Source: an uncultured Verrucomicrobiota bacterium (GTDB lineage Bacteria > Verrucomicrobiota > Verrucomicrobiia > Opitutales > Opitutaceae). Taken from it: a DNA stretch of 33,530 bases. Shown here piece by piece: positions 26,111 to 33,530 of this stretch. How positions within the stretch are numbered: the first letter of the stretch is position 1; the number at the start of each line of letters is the position of its first letter. The notes under the pieces were generated by a model that worked only from the letters and a program-made list of their open reading frames with translations, did no database searches and was not told the origin of the DNA. Made by a program: the position numbers and the translations under genes. The stretch lies in assembly GCA_903960515.1 (NCBI GenBank), contig CAJCBL010000199.1, positions 1 to 33,530 on the forward strand, given 5' to 3'.

Positions 26111-27489
26111 GTGCAGCCCCCGTTAGCAAAAGTGGCGCACGCGCTGGGCCCGCGGCAGAACAGATGCCAGCAGGCTGGGCAATGACGACGCTCGGTGAGA
26201 TTGTATACGCTTCACCCGAGAAAACGGATCCCGGCAAAAATCCGAACGTCCCCTACGTTGGACTTGAGCATATCGATTCCGGCTCAAGGCGTCTCTGCGG
26301 AATCGGAAAAGCTGCGGATGTCCGAAGTGCAAAAAGTGTCTTCCGCGCTGACGACGTCCTCTATGGCAAGCTACGCCCTTACCTAAACAAGGTTGTTAGG
26401 CCCGAGTTCGACGGCGTTTGCTCGACTGATATTCTCGTCTTCCGCGCAACCGAAAAGGCGCACCCTGCGTTCATCGAACACCTCGTTTCAGCACCCCAGT
26501 TTGTTGAGTACGCAATGGCGCACGCGGCCGGCATTAACTTGCCGCGAACCAGCTACAAGAAACTGGCTGAGTATCCAGTTGCTCTCCCGCCACTCGCCGA
26601 GCAACGGAGGATCGTGGCGTGGCTGGATGCGTTGATGGCGCGAAGCCGGCGGGCGCGGGCCCTGTTAGAGGAGGTGCCGACACAACTGGCCCAAGCCCGC
26701 CAGTCCCTCCTAGCCTCCGCGTTCCGTGGCGACCTCACCGCTGACTGGCGCAACGCCAATCGGCCCAGCGAAACTGCGGAGGAGTTACTGAACAGGACTC
26801 GCATGCGGCGGTCGCAAAAGTCGCCCTCCGCGAGGGCAAGAAAAGAGATTACTGATCTACCCGAAACGTGGGTGAGCGCGTCCATTGACGATCTCTCAGT
26901 GTTCCTAACGAGCGGATCGCGGGATTGGTCGGCATACTACAAGAGCGATGGGTATGGGGTCTTCATTCTCGCTCAGAACATTCGCCCGATGCGGCTTGAA
27001 CTCTCCTCGGTTCAGCGAGTGAGTCCCCCGGCGAACCATCGCGACAAAGCGAGGAGCCAAATCCAGGAAGGGGACATTCTTATCACGATTGTCGGAGCAG
27101 GCACCGGACAAGTCTGCCGAGTTCCGAGAAATTTGGCCGACCACTACGTTTGCCAGAGCGTAGCGCTTCTACGCCCCGCCCTCGCGGAGATGGGAGAATA
27201 TTTGGAGTTCTACTTTAATGCGAATTGCGGGGCACAAGGTCAGTTTTCCGAACTGATGTATGGCCAAGGCAGGCCTCACCTCGGCTTTGACCAACTACGC
27301 GAGTTAAGCGTCCCCCTCCCTCCCCAGCCGGAACAACATGAGATCGTCTGCCGGCTGAACGCGGCCTTCGCGCGGTTGGACGCGGCATCGACGGCGCACC
27401 AGGCAGCCTTGATCGAGCTCAACCGTCTCGACCAGGCACTCCTCTCCCGCGCCTTCTACGGTCACCTCGTGCCGTCGTCCACAAAGTGA
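26107..27489 (+). CDS. hsdS: Type I restriction-modification system, S (specificity) subunit
   Basis: A 460-residue protein with two target recognition domains. TRD1 is at ~15-165 (WAMTTLGEIV...VPYVGLEHID...DDVLYGKLRPYLNK). The central conserved helix ~170-215 starts LPPLAEQRRIVAWLDAL. TRD2 is at ~235-410 (YGVFILAQNIRP...GDILITIVGAGTGQVCRV). The distal conserved helix is PPQPEQHEIVCRLNAAFARLD. It is full length, so the enzyme should recognise a bipartite site that cannot be deduced here. ATG overlaps the hsdM stop, and AGGAG sits at 26094-26098, eight bases ahead. Confidence 0.95.
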   Translation: MSAAPVSKSGARAGPAAEQMPAGWAMTTLGEIVYASPEKTDPGKNPNVPYVGLEHIDSGSRRLCGIGKAADVRSAKSVFRADDVLYGKLRPYLNKVVRPEFDGVCSTDILVFRATEKAHPAFIEHLVSAPQFVEYAMAHAAGINLPRTSYKKLAEYPVALPPLAEQRRIVAWLDALMARSRRARALLEEVPTQLAQARQSLLASAFRGDLTADWRNANRPSETAEELLNRTRMRRSQKSPSARARKEITDLPETWVSASIDDLSVFLTSGSRDWSAYYKSDGYGVFILAQNIRPMRLELSSVQRVSPPANHRDKARSQIQEGDILITIVGAGTGQVCRVPRNLADHYVCQSVALLRPALAEMGEYLEFYFNANCGAQGQFSELMYGQGRPHLGFDQLRELSVPLPPQPEQHEIVCRLNAAFARLDAASTAHQAALIELNRLDQALLSRAFYGHLVPSSTK

Positions 27490-27553
27490 CTTCACCTGCT
27501 TTACAGCCTTTGCCCATATTCGTTAGCTTCCACCGAGCCGATCGCTCTTTATC

Positions 27554-28933
27554 ATGAAACTTTCTCTCCATCATTTCGGCCCCATTGAGCAAGCGGAGAT
27601 CGAGCTCGCGCCGCTCACTCTCTTTTGCGGGGTCAATAATACCGGCAAGACGTACGCGATGTATGCATTCTACGGCCTACTTTCCGGTCGTTTGGGACCG
27701 AGCGACAAACCGGATGACATCGACGCGTGGTTGGATCAAACTGCGGGGGAGAACGTCGTCGCTCTCGATCTACTGGCGTGGTTCAAGAAACATGGTGAAA
27801 GCCTCCTTCGGCGTATCGACCGGCGGCTGGTCGCCGGCTTGCCCACATTCTTCAGCTCCGAGCCGCAGCTTTTTCACGGTAGCCGCCTGTGCCTTTCCCT
27901 CAATACGGAGGCGCGCGATACCGCCCTCCTCGCATTGGCCATCGGCCAACGGCTGGAAGGCCGAGACGGCGAAACCGAGCTCGGCTTCACCAAGGAGGCG
28001 GGGTCGCAACAACTTACTATCACGCGAACCAAGGACCTCCCGGGGTCCATCGTTCGAGAAGAGTTGGAGCGACTGTTGATCAAGCTGGCCCTGATTCCTT
28101 GGCGCGGCGACCACACCACCCTATTGCTTCCGGCGGAGCGGGCCGGGTTAAGCCTTTTTTATCCGGAACTCAACCGGAGTCGCACGGCGCTTTTCCATCA
28201 TGCCAGCAAGCCCCGCCTAAACGCCGCCGAGCTGATCCGCGACATCGTTCTCGCTCGTTATCCCCAGCCCATTGCGGACTACATCGACTTGCTTAACGAC
28301 ATGCGGACGCTTCGCAAACGGCAGAGCGATTTTCACAGCGAGGCGCTGCATCTTCAACGAAACGTGCTCCGAGGGAAATTCGCGATCGATCGCGATGCCA
28401 ACATCACCTTCACCCCCAAGGGCGGCGAGCACCCGCTCAGCCTTCATCTCAGCTCCTCGACCACCAAGACCTACTTCGGCCTCTGGTTTTATCTGGAGCA
28501 TGTGGCGCGCAAAGGTGACGTGCTCATGATCGACGAGCCCGAACTCAATCTTCACCCCGACAACCAGCGTAAGCTCGCCCGGCTACTTGTCCGCTTAGTG
28601 AACCTGGGGCAACGAGTTGTTCTCAGCACTCACAGCGACTACCTGGTCCGAGAAATCAACAATCTCATCCTGCTTCACCGTCGGTTTCCCGGCCACGAGA
28701 CCTTACGAGAGGAATACGGTTATGAACCCGACGAGGGCATCGCTGCCGACCAGATAAATGCATGGCACTTCACGGATCGCAGCGTGAGGGCCATGGAAAT
28801 ATCGCCTGAAGAAGGGATCCTCGCGACGACATTTGACGATGTGATCAACCAACTAAACGAGTCGTCCTACGCCATCGCCTCGCAAGCAGCGCAAGCGCGT
28901 GTAGCGCCTGAGGGGGGGCCGCGTCATGACTGA
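27554..28933 (+). CDS. ABC-type/OLD-like AAA ATPase (DUF3696-like), first gene of a two-gene module
   Basis: A 459-residue ATPase of the AAA15/AAA21 (SMC/RecF-like) class. It starts MKLSLHHFGPIEQAEIEL, then Walker A GVNNTGKT (26-33). An ABC-like signature LSSSTTKTYFGLW lies at ~300, followed by Walker B VLMIDEPELNLHP (Asp327, Glu328) and an H-switch STHSDYL (His360). The C-terminal extension EYGYEPDEGIAADQINAWHF is of the kind seen in defence ATPases. There is no TOPRIM domain, so this is not a full OLD nuclease. The stop overlaps the next gene's ATG by eight bases, implying a fixed-ratio complex. The gene begins 64 bases after hsdS; 'restriction-linked ORFs' of similar ATPase type are known at type I loci. 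Confidence 0.88.
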   Translation: MKLSLHHFGPIEQAEIELAPLTLFCGVNNTGKTYAMYAFYGLLSGRLGPSDKPDDIDAWLDQTAGENVVALDLLAWFKKHGESLLRRIDRRLVAGLPTFFSSEPQLFHGSRLCLSLNTEARDTALLALAIGQRLEGRDGETELGFTKEAGSQQLTITRTKDLPGSIVREELERLLIKLALIPWRGDHTTLLLPAERAGLSLFYPELNRSRTALFHHASKPRLNAAELIRDIVLARYPQPIADYIDLLNDMRTLRKRQSDFHSEALHLQRNVLRGKFAIDRDANITFTPKGGEHPLSLHLSSSTTKTYFGLWFYLEHVARKGDVLMIDEPELNLHPDNQRKLARLLVRLVNLGQRVVLSTHSDYLVREINNLILLHRRFPGHETLREEYGYEPDEGIAADQINAWHFTDRSVRAMEISPEEGILATTFDDVINQLNESSYAIASQAAQARVAPEGGPRHD

Positions 28934-29495
28934 TCTCGTCGATCACCTTTACAGCGTCGTTCATCCCTTTTTTCTTCGCGCCCCGCAACGCGGTAAGTTG
29001 GTCATTCAAGAGGCCAACAGCTCGGCCAAATCCAAACGGTTCGAGTTGCATGCAGGATGCCGCTGTGTGGCGCTTCAACTGGATCACCAACGTACTGGGA
29101 ACATGGATCGCTCGCTCCCCTTTTTTCGTTGCGACGTGCCCGGGCTCACCAGCAAGTGTGATTTGATCGTGTTCATTACTAATTCTGCGCCCGACACGGG
29201 TGGAAGAGCCTTTTTGGTGGAGATGAAATCGCTTAATGTCGGAGGCTCACTCGCTCAGATGCGAGCCTCCGAGCTCTTCGCTAAATACATCGTCGAGGTA
29301 GCTCGGCTTCAGGGTATAGCGGTGGGCGCCATCGATTATCGTGGCGTGCGAATCCGCACCACCCGCATTCCAGCGAAGGGCACCAGCCGCGCGCCCAAGC
29401 CCAAGTTCACCCGACAGTCTCCCGGGAGTTTTCATTTCTGCGATTGGGACATTAGCTTCCCGCTTTCACTGACAGCACTTCGAGATGCGGGTTGA
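28926..29495 (+). CDS. Putative PD-(D/E)XK nuclease partner of the ATPase (hypothetical)
   Basis: A 189-residue protein co-translated with the preceding ATPase: ATG at 28926 lies inside its last codons, and a G-rich stretch (GAGGGGGGG) stands before it. I do not recognise a named family. The middle shows a PD-(D/E)XK-like pattern: SKCDLIVFI (Asp79), a loop, FLVEMKSLN (Glu99, Lys101), then a helix SLAQMRASELFAKYIVEVARL with Gln111, and a beta strand IAVGAIDYRG. The N-terminal part (HPFFLRAP, KLVIQEANSSAKSKRFELHAGCR) is of unknown role. A nuclease effector gated by the ATPase is the natural hypothesis. Confidence 0.65.
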   Translation: MTDLVDHLYSVVHPFFLRAPQRGKLVIQEANSSAKSKRFELHAGCRCVALQLDHQRTGNMDRSLPFFRCDVPGLTSKCDLIVFITNSAPDTGGRAFLVEMKSLNVGGSLAQMRASELFAKYIVEVARLQGIAVGAIDYRGVRIRTTRIPAKGTSRAPKPKFTRQSPGSFHFCDWDISFPLSLTALRDAG

Positions 29496-29527
29496 TTCGG
29501 TCGCGCCCTAGTTGACCCAACGACGCC

Positions 29528-29839
29528 TTGGAAACGCCTAGAATCATTGGCTTCGACCTCGCAGTGCTGGTGAGTGGTGTCGAGGGACGTGGAGCCCATC
29601 CACTGTTCCATGTCCACGACGGGCCACGCGAGGCGGACATGGATGTGAGCATTTACTGGAGTGTTTTTGCTCTATTGCGCGCGCTTGAGGAGTCCTATGG
29701 AAGTCGCGTGCCCGCGTTTCAATACATAATCACCACCACCGAAGCACCGCCGGAAGGCCTCCGACAGGCGCCTTGGTTGATCGAACCTCCGCTCGATGCG
29801 ACAGAGCCAGGTGGGAAGCTGCTCGAAGAAAACTTCTGA
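29528..29839 (+). pseudogene. C-terminal remnant of an SMC/RecN-like ATPase
   Basis: A 103-codon frame from a TTG. Its content is the closing lobe of a large ATPase: GFDLAVLVSGVEGRGAHP, then FHVHDGPREADMDVSIYWSVFALLRALEE (Walker B/D-loop region) and FQYIITTTEAPPEGL, ending LDATEPGGKLLEENF. I recall this arrangement from the C-termini of long DUF2326-like or chromosome-segregation-type ATPases. The frame is closed by TGA at 29513, and only 32 bases separate it from the preceding stop. The Walker A lobe and coiled coil are therefore absent, and it probably is a deletion relic. Confidence 0.6.
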
Positions 29840-29906
29840 ATCGCGCAATAACGCCCCTGTTACATTTTCAACTAGGCCAAAAGCCCTCATTCAACGAAAC
29901 ATTCCC

Positions 29907-30518
29907 ATGCGCCGCCCGAAAAAGAACAAACAGAAATCAACCGCCCCAGCCAAACCGCGTCCCGCCAGCAACGCCAAGACGAGCGGTGCATCGGTACGGG
30001 AATGGTGGAAGACCGGATTTCAGATACTTGGTGTGCTCATGACTGTCGCCGGAGTTGTCGGCAGCTATTGGATGTATGCGCATCGGCGTAGTGTTGAGGT
30101 TTCCATTGCTGTCGGGCCGACAGTCTTTGCCCCGGACGCCGATTTCAGCCGGAAAAGCTACGTCGGGGCCAATATCGCAGTGATGGTCTCAAATCACGGC
30201 ACAAAAACGCTCCACATCGACTCAGTGTCCCTAATCCTCGAGAATCCAAATGGCATAGGCCTCGTCACAGAGTTTGCGCCAGATGGAGAGAGCACGGAGC
30301 TAAAAGAAGGGGATCAGAAGCGCTTCATTAAGAAGTTCGATGCCGAGACGCTCGCGAGCTATCGAGTGAGCGGCTACTCGAAGGCTAAACTCGTGGTACG
30401 CGATGGCATCGGCATTCTGAAAGAGCTGCCTGATTGCGAAAGACTTCTGTCACAAGGCGCTGTTGGGGGATACTCCACCAGCGGCAAGTGGGTTTCTGCG
30501 AACGTGGATTTCCGCTGA
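29907..30518 (+). CDS. Membrane-anchored hypothetical protein
   Basis: 203 residues from ATG at 29907 (MRRPKKNKQK). The frame is open further upstream but there overlaps the ATPase remnant. It has a basic, Pro/Ala-rich cytoplasmic N-terminus (1-34), one transmembrane helix (~37-57, FQILGVLMTVAGVVGSYWMYA) and a beta-rich domain (~60-203: VEVSIAVGPTVF, NIAVMVSNHGTKTLHIDSVSLIL, SGYSKAKLVVRDG). The latter reads like an immunoglobulin-like fold. No catalytic motif is seen and the family is unknown. A hairpin follows the stop. Confidence 0.6.
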   Translation: MRRPKKNKQKSTAPAKPRPASNAKTSGASVREWWKTGFQILGVLMTVAGVVGSYWMYAHRRSVEVSIAVGPTVFAPDADFSRKSYVGANIAVMVSNHGTKTLHIDSVSLILENPNGIGLVTEFAPDGESTELKEGDQKRFIKKFDAETLASYRVSGYSKAKLVVRDGIGILKELPDCERLLSQGAVGGYSTSGKWVSANVDFR

Positions 30519-30524
30519 TATGTT

Positions 30525-30552
30525 CAGGGAACTGGGACTGTGCAGCTCCCTG
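30525..30552 (+). terminator. Possible terminator hairpin at the end of the defence cargo
   Basis: Arms CAGGGAACT and AGCTCCCTG (one mismatch) start seven bases past the preceding stop. There is no clean U-tract. The rest of the gap to 30955 has no convincing gene. It becomes sharply GC-richer near 30720, includes a small GGTCGG/CCGACC hairpin at 30774-30788, and ends in a CTTCACTCTGCATTCTGCC-type repeat remnant (30925-30950). Confidence 0.35.
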
Positions 30553-30955
30553 TGCTTGAGGTAATTCCGATTTCTACAGCTCTGCTGCTGCCCGCATTAT
30601 AGCGAAAGCCCTTCGGTCTCGATTTCGCACTGGAGCAGTGCTCGGGAGCAGAATTCGGAACAACGCACAGGCTGGGGGCGGCAAGCTACATTACCTTGAA
30701 CGCTACCCCGTGCGCGAGTTGAACATTGGGCGGCGCCCCAAATAGGCCCGGCGCAGCGCGGGCCGTGGCTGCTGGTCGGGGGCCGACCCGCGGAGCGCCG
30801 GCGACTCCCCTCGCGCAGCCTGCCCACGCCGCTCGCCCCATCGAGGTCTGCCGCTTCACCGACTGGTCACACTGCCCCGCCAGTCCTGTCCTCGTTGCGC
30901 CACCGCGCTCTGTTTATGTTCTGCCTTCTTCACTCTGCATTCTGCCTTAAACCTC

Positions 30956-31231
30956 TCACCACCGCTTGCGGTAGCCTCGCTCTTGCGACATCCGGGCGGA
31001 CTCGCGCTGCCAAAAGGCCAGGCGTTCCTCGGCCTGCTTGAGAATGGCCGCTGCGGCCTTGGCGTCGCCGGATATCAGAAACGCCTTCACCTCGTGCTTG
31101 GTGTAGATGTGGTCGGCCGGCCCCATGTCCTGCACTCGCAGGCGGTCGGTGATGGTCTTTAGCGCCTCGATACCCTGTGCCTTTTGAAGGGAGAGCAGGG
31201 TGGGCAGGTCGATGTCGTCGTTGGGGTTCAT
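30956..31231 (-). CDS. Small helical protein encoded downstream of the coupling protein (hypothetical)
   Basis: A 91-residue charged protein with predicted helices throughout: DLPTLLSLQKAQGIEALKTITDRLR, KHEVKAFLISGDAKAAAAILKQAEERLAFWQRES. It has no signal peptide, membrane segment or recognised motif. It starts 26 bases after the stop of the coupling protein gene on the same strand, so it is probably part of the mobilisation operon. An accessory role in conjugation is inferred only from position. Confidence 0.6.
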   Translation of the reverse strand: MNPNDDIDLPTLLSLQKAQGIEALKTITDRLRVQDMGPADHIYTKHEVKAFLISGDAKAAAAILKQAEERLAFWQRESARMSQERGYRKRW

Positions 31232-31257
31232 CGTTGTTGGTGGTTGAAATGCTCGGC

Positions 31258-32883
31258 TCAGGACGGGCGCAGGGAAACCTTGCGAAAGCCGTTCGTGCAG
31301 TGGCGCACCACCGCGGTGTGGTCGGGAAGGCTGCGCAATTCGTGCGGCTTGATGCGGAATTCCTCGCTGCGCTGATACGTGTGCGTGGTCTGTTCCGATG
31401 AGACCGCCCGCGACGCGCGCTCAACCCAGTGCTTGCCCAAGGCATTGGCGCAGCGCAGGGCGTCGGCCTCCGAAGCGGCCCGGTACATGACCAGGTTCTT
31501 CAGGTTGAGCGCGAGCACCTCGGCCTGCTCCCGCGTCTGGGGCGGCACGATGGACTCGAAAGCCTGGGCGGATACGACCAACATCAGCAGGCAGTCGCGC
31601 AGCCGGTCGATGACGTTGAAATCGCTGGTGCCGTCGTAGCTCGCCGTGATCGCGTTCTGGAACTCGTCGCCCACGAAGATGAGCTGGTTGAGCGCGGACT
31701 TCTGCCAGGGCGGCAGCGCGTAGCGCCGCAGGGCGTGGCGGTAGAGCAGCAGTTTGACGACCGTGAACACGTATTGGCGCTCCGTGGTGAAGTCCTGCGG
31801 CACGTCGATGCAGAGGACTTTTCCCCGATCCACGTCGGCTATGGCGCAGGTATCGGGCTCGTTGGAACTGAAAACCTCCGCAATTTCCGGGGTGCAGAGG
31901 TATTCGAGATAGTTTTGCGCGGTGCCGATTTCGCCGGCGCGCTGCTCCTTGGCCTCATGGTGGAGGAAGGTCTGCTCGAGGGCCGCCACCAGGTGGATGC
32001 GCCGCTCCGAATACTCCAGCGCCGTCATCTCCTTGAGCGCCTCGGCCATCGCCGACTCGGAGGAAAGCAGCCCGTAGGTGTTGGTGGCCGTGACCGGGCG
32101 ACCGAGCGAATCCAGCAGTTCGAACACCCGCCCGATGTGCGCGGCACCCTTGGCCTTGAAGAAGCTTTTCTCGTCCTTGGGGTTGAGGGCGGAGGCCGTA
32201 TCCACGAGCATGCGCGCCCTCGAAGTGAAGGGCAGACTGGGGTCGCCGGCCACGTTTAGCCTATGGGCAAACCGGCAGGTTTCCCCGATCTGGCGCGGGC
32301 GCAGATGGATGAGATCGGCCTGCCGCCCGCAACGCTGCGCCAGCTCTTCGAGGTGGAACCACTCGTCGCCCTTGTTGGCCAGGACCACGCCGCCCAGGGT
32401 GGGATTGCGCCGTATCAAATCGGCCAGGAGCAGGTTCATCCCCGTGGTCTTGCCCGAGCCGGTGTCGCCCGAGAAGAGGAAGTGCCGGTTGGCCTTGTCG
32501 CCCGTCCAGGCAAACCCCGCAAAACGCAGCACGATGCGCCAACGATCCGCCACGATGCGCCCCGCCGGATCGCGCACGTAGCGGCGATGATCCGCGAATA
32601 CAAAGAGCAATCCCGCCAGCGCGCACACTCCGCCGCCCGCGCTCGGCCCCCAGTTCGCGGGCAGGCGGCTGGCACCAAACAGGCCAAAACCGGCCACCAA
32701 AAGGGCGAAGAGGAAGGCCACCGGAGCGCGCAAACCGGGCTCGTTGTGGCGAAGATTTCGGGCCACCAGCCAGGCGCAAACCCCGAGAAATGCGGCGGTC
32801 AGCGCGAAGGCGGCCGCCGTGATCGCATCGGGATTGTGCAGCCACTGGCGCAGCAAAAGGTCGGGCGGAGGCAATGCTTTCAT
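31258..32883 (-). CDS. Type IV coupling protein (TrwB/TraD/VirD4-like)
   Basis: A 541-residue inner-membrane ATPase that links the relaxosome to a type IV secretion channel. I start at ATG 32883 (MKALPPPDLLLRQW); the open frame continues upstream, but only through the palindromic intergenic region. Three hydrophobic segments lie at ~20-41, ~53-71 and ~81-96. The motor domain has Walker A GDTGSGKTT at ~139-147 and Walker B LIFVGDEFQNA with Asp406/Glu407. LGGVVLANKGDEWF and LMLVVSAQAFESIVPP also fit the family. The adjacent divergent MobF relaxase supports a TrwB-type assignment. No secretion-channel genes are in the window. Confidence 0.85.
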   Translation of the reverse strand: MKALPPPDLLLRQWLHNPDAITAAAFALTAAFLGVCAWLVARNLRHNEPGLRAPVAFLFALLVAGFGLFGASRLPANWGPSAGGGVCALAGLLFVFADHRRYVRDPAGRIVADRWRIVLRFAGFAWTGDKANRHFLFSGDTGSGKTTGMNLLLADLIRRNPTLGGVVLANKGDEWFHLEELAQRCGRQADLIHLRPRQIGETCRFAHRLNVAGDPSLPFTSRARMLVDTASALNPKDEKSFFKAKGAAHIGRVFELLDSLGRPVTATNTYGLLSSESAMAEALKEMTALEYSERRIHLVAALEQTFLHHEAKEQRAGEIGTAQNYLEYLCTPEIAEVFSSNEPDTCAIADVDRGKVLCIDVPQDFTTERQYVFTVVKLLLYRHALRRYALPPWQKSALNQLIFVGDEFQNAITASYDGTSDFNVIDRLRDCLLMLVVSAQAFESIVPPQTREQAEVLALNLKNLVMYRAASEADALRCANALGKHWVERASRAVSSEQTTHTYQRSEEFRIKPHELRSLPDHTAVVRHCTNGFRKVSLRPS

Positions 32884-33204
32884 GGGGATCGGAGCCACCG
32901 CTACTGAACCCCGCACCGCCCTAGCCGCGAGGAACCGGGCATACCGAAAATTCGGTATGCCGCAGAACTTGGCACGTGCTTGATTTCGCCCGACAACCGC
33001 TCCGAAGGATCTCCTTAGGGCCTTGCGTCTGTTCCCCCACAGTAGCGCCGACTCCGCCCCTCCCCCGGCTCGGTCGCAGCCCGCAGTGCCCAAACCAGGT
33101 CCCCCGCAACCGTCACCGCCTACCGAATTCACGGTAGGCGCCCTACCCCATTTTCGGTATGCCCGGGCGCTTGAGCCCAGCGGGGTTTGGCGTGTCGTTT
33201 GGGC
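32884..33204. other. Palindrome-rich intergenic region, candidate oriT / relaxosome binding region
   Basis: This 321-base gap separates the divergent coupling-protein and relaxase genes. It holds an 11-bp inverted repeat GGCATACCGAA-AA-TTCGGTATGCC at 32938-32961 and a second one, CGCCTACCG-AATTCA-CGGTAGGCG, at 33117-33140. A third, isolated half-site TTCGGTATGCC lies at 33153-33163. In MobF systems oriT commonly lies beside the relaxase gene and contains inverted repeats near the nick. The same sites could instead be operators for both promoters. The nick position cannot be assigned. Confidence 0.5.
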
Positions 33205-33530
33205 ATGATCACAGTGGGCATGATTCGCAACGGCAGCACCTACCTCTCGCAGCATCTGCGAAAAAACGACTATTGGGCCGAGGGCGAGAAGGCCGTGATC
33301 GGCGAATGGATCGGCCAGGGCGCGGAGGCTCTGGGCCTCGCCGGACCGGTGACGGAAAAGCCCTTCGAGTTGCTGCGCCAAAATCGGCATCCGCTCACCG
33401 GCGAACCGCTAACCCCGCGCGACAACGCCAACCGGATCGCCTTCTTCGACATCCAGTTTTCGGCACCCAAGGATGTGAGCGTGCTGGCCATGGTCGGCGG
33501 CGACGGGCGCATCCGCGAAGCGTTTGCAGA
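33205..33530 (+). CDS. MobF (TrwC/TraA-type) relaxase, N-terminal part, runs off the window
   Basis: The first 108 residues of a conjugative relaxase are present; no stop is reached before the edge. The sequence matches the TrwC relaxase domain start: MITVGMIRNGSTYLSQHLRKNDYWAEG, then GEWIGQGAEALGL, RHPLTGEPLTPRDN, and FFDIQFSAPKDVSVLAMVGGD. The FSAPKDVS segment is a hallmark of the family. In this family the nicking Tyr is usually among the first residues; Tyr13 or Tyr23 could serve. The His-triad and helicase domain would lie beyond the window. The ATG at 33205 has no clear ribosome binding site. Confidence 0.88.
   Translation, partial: MITVGMIRNGSTYLSQHLRKNDYWAEGEKAVIGEWIGQGAEALGLAGPVTEKPFELLRQNRHPLTGEPLTPRDNANRIAFFDIQFSAPKDVSVLAMVGGDGRIREAFA

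Noticed and set aside
26107-27489. Phase-variable or recombining hsdS
   Set aside because: There is a single intact hsdS, with no inverted repeats or silent hsdS copies nearby and no invertase in the window.
1-33530. CRISPR array
   Set aside because: The repeats seen are short palindromes at irregular distances. None has regular spacer-repeat periodicity, and no cas gene is present.

Overview
The window is high-GC bacterial DNA, most likely from Verrucomicrobiota (Opitutae-like). This is inferred from gene style: a long SAICAR synthase, a giant secreted GH64/beta-helix protein, a DUF3016 protein, intergenic DNA full of small palindromes and CAGCCTT-type tracts, and few Shine-Dalgarno motifs. 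No rRNA or other marker fixes the taxon.

Positions 1-14950 look like chromosome backbone. In order they hold a 1745-residue secreted carbohydrate-active protein (minus), an alkD-type DNA glycosylase coupled to a HAD hydrolase (minus), class I fumarase (plus), a DUF3016 exported protein (minus), purC (minus), a hybrid sensor kinase with a receiver at each end (plus), and tRNA-Glu(TTC). The gaps between these genes carry several families of REP-like palindromes.

Just past the tRNA the sequence becomes visibly less GC-rich and the gene content changes to conflict and defence genes (about 15.2-30.5 kb). First comes an LRAT-like papain-fold protein with a glycine-rich membrane tail. A minus-strand cluster follows: PD-(D/E)XK protein, 85-residue protein, Mrr-like nuclease, HExxH zincin, small membrane ORF and a membrane-anchored Mrr nuclease whose zinc ribbon is cut off by an in-frame stop. 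A divergent TIGR02391-type gene comes next. Then there is a complete type I restriction-modification operon (hsdR-hsdM-hsdS), a tightly coupled ABC-type ATPase plus PD-(D/E)XK nuclease pair, the amputated C-terminus of an SMC-like ATPase, and a membrane-anchored hypothetical.

From about 30.7 kb the GC rises again and conjugation genes appear: a small helical protein and a TrwB/TraD-type coupling protein (minus), a palindrome-rich intergenic region that may be oriT, and the start of a MobF (TrwC-type) relaxase that runs off the right edge. The simplest reading is a conjugative or mobilisable island next to tRNA-Glu carrying a defence cargo. No integrase, attachment repeat or type IV secretion genes lie inside the window.

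The best candidates for an undescribed system are the ATPase-nuclease pair at 27554-29495 and the overlapping nuclease/small protein/nuclease/zincin operon at 17242-20266.
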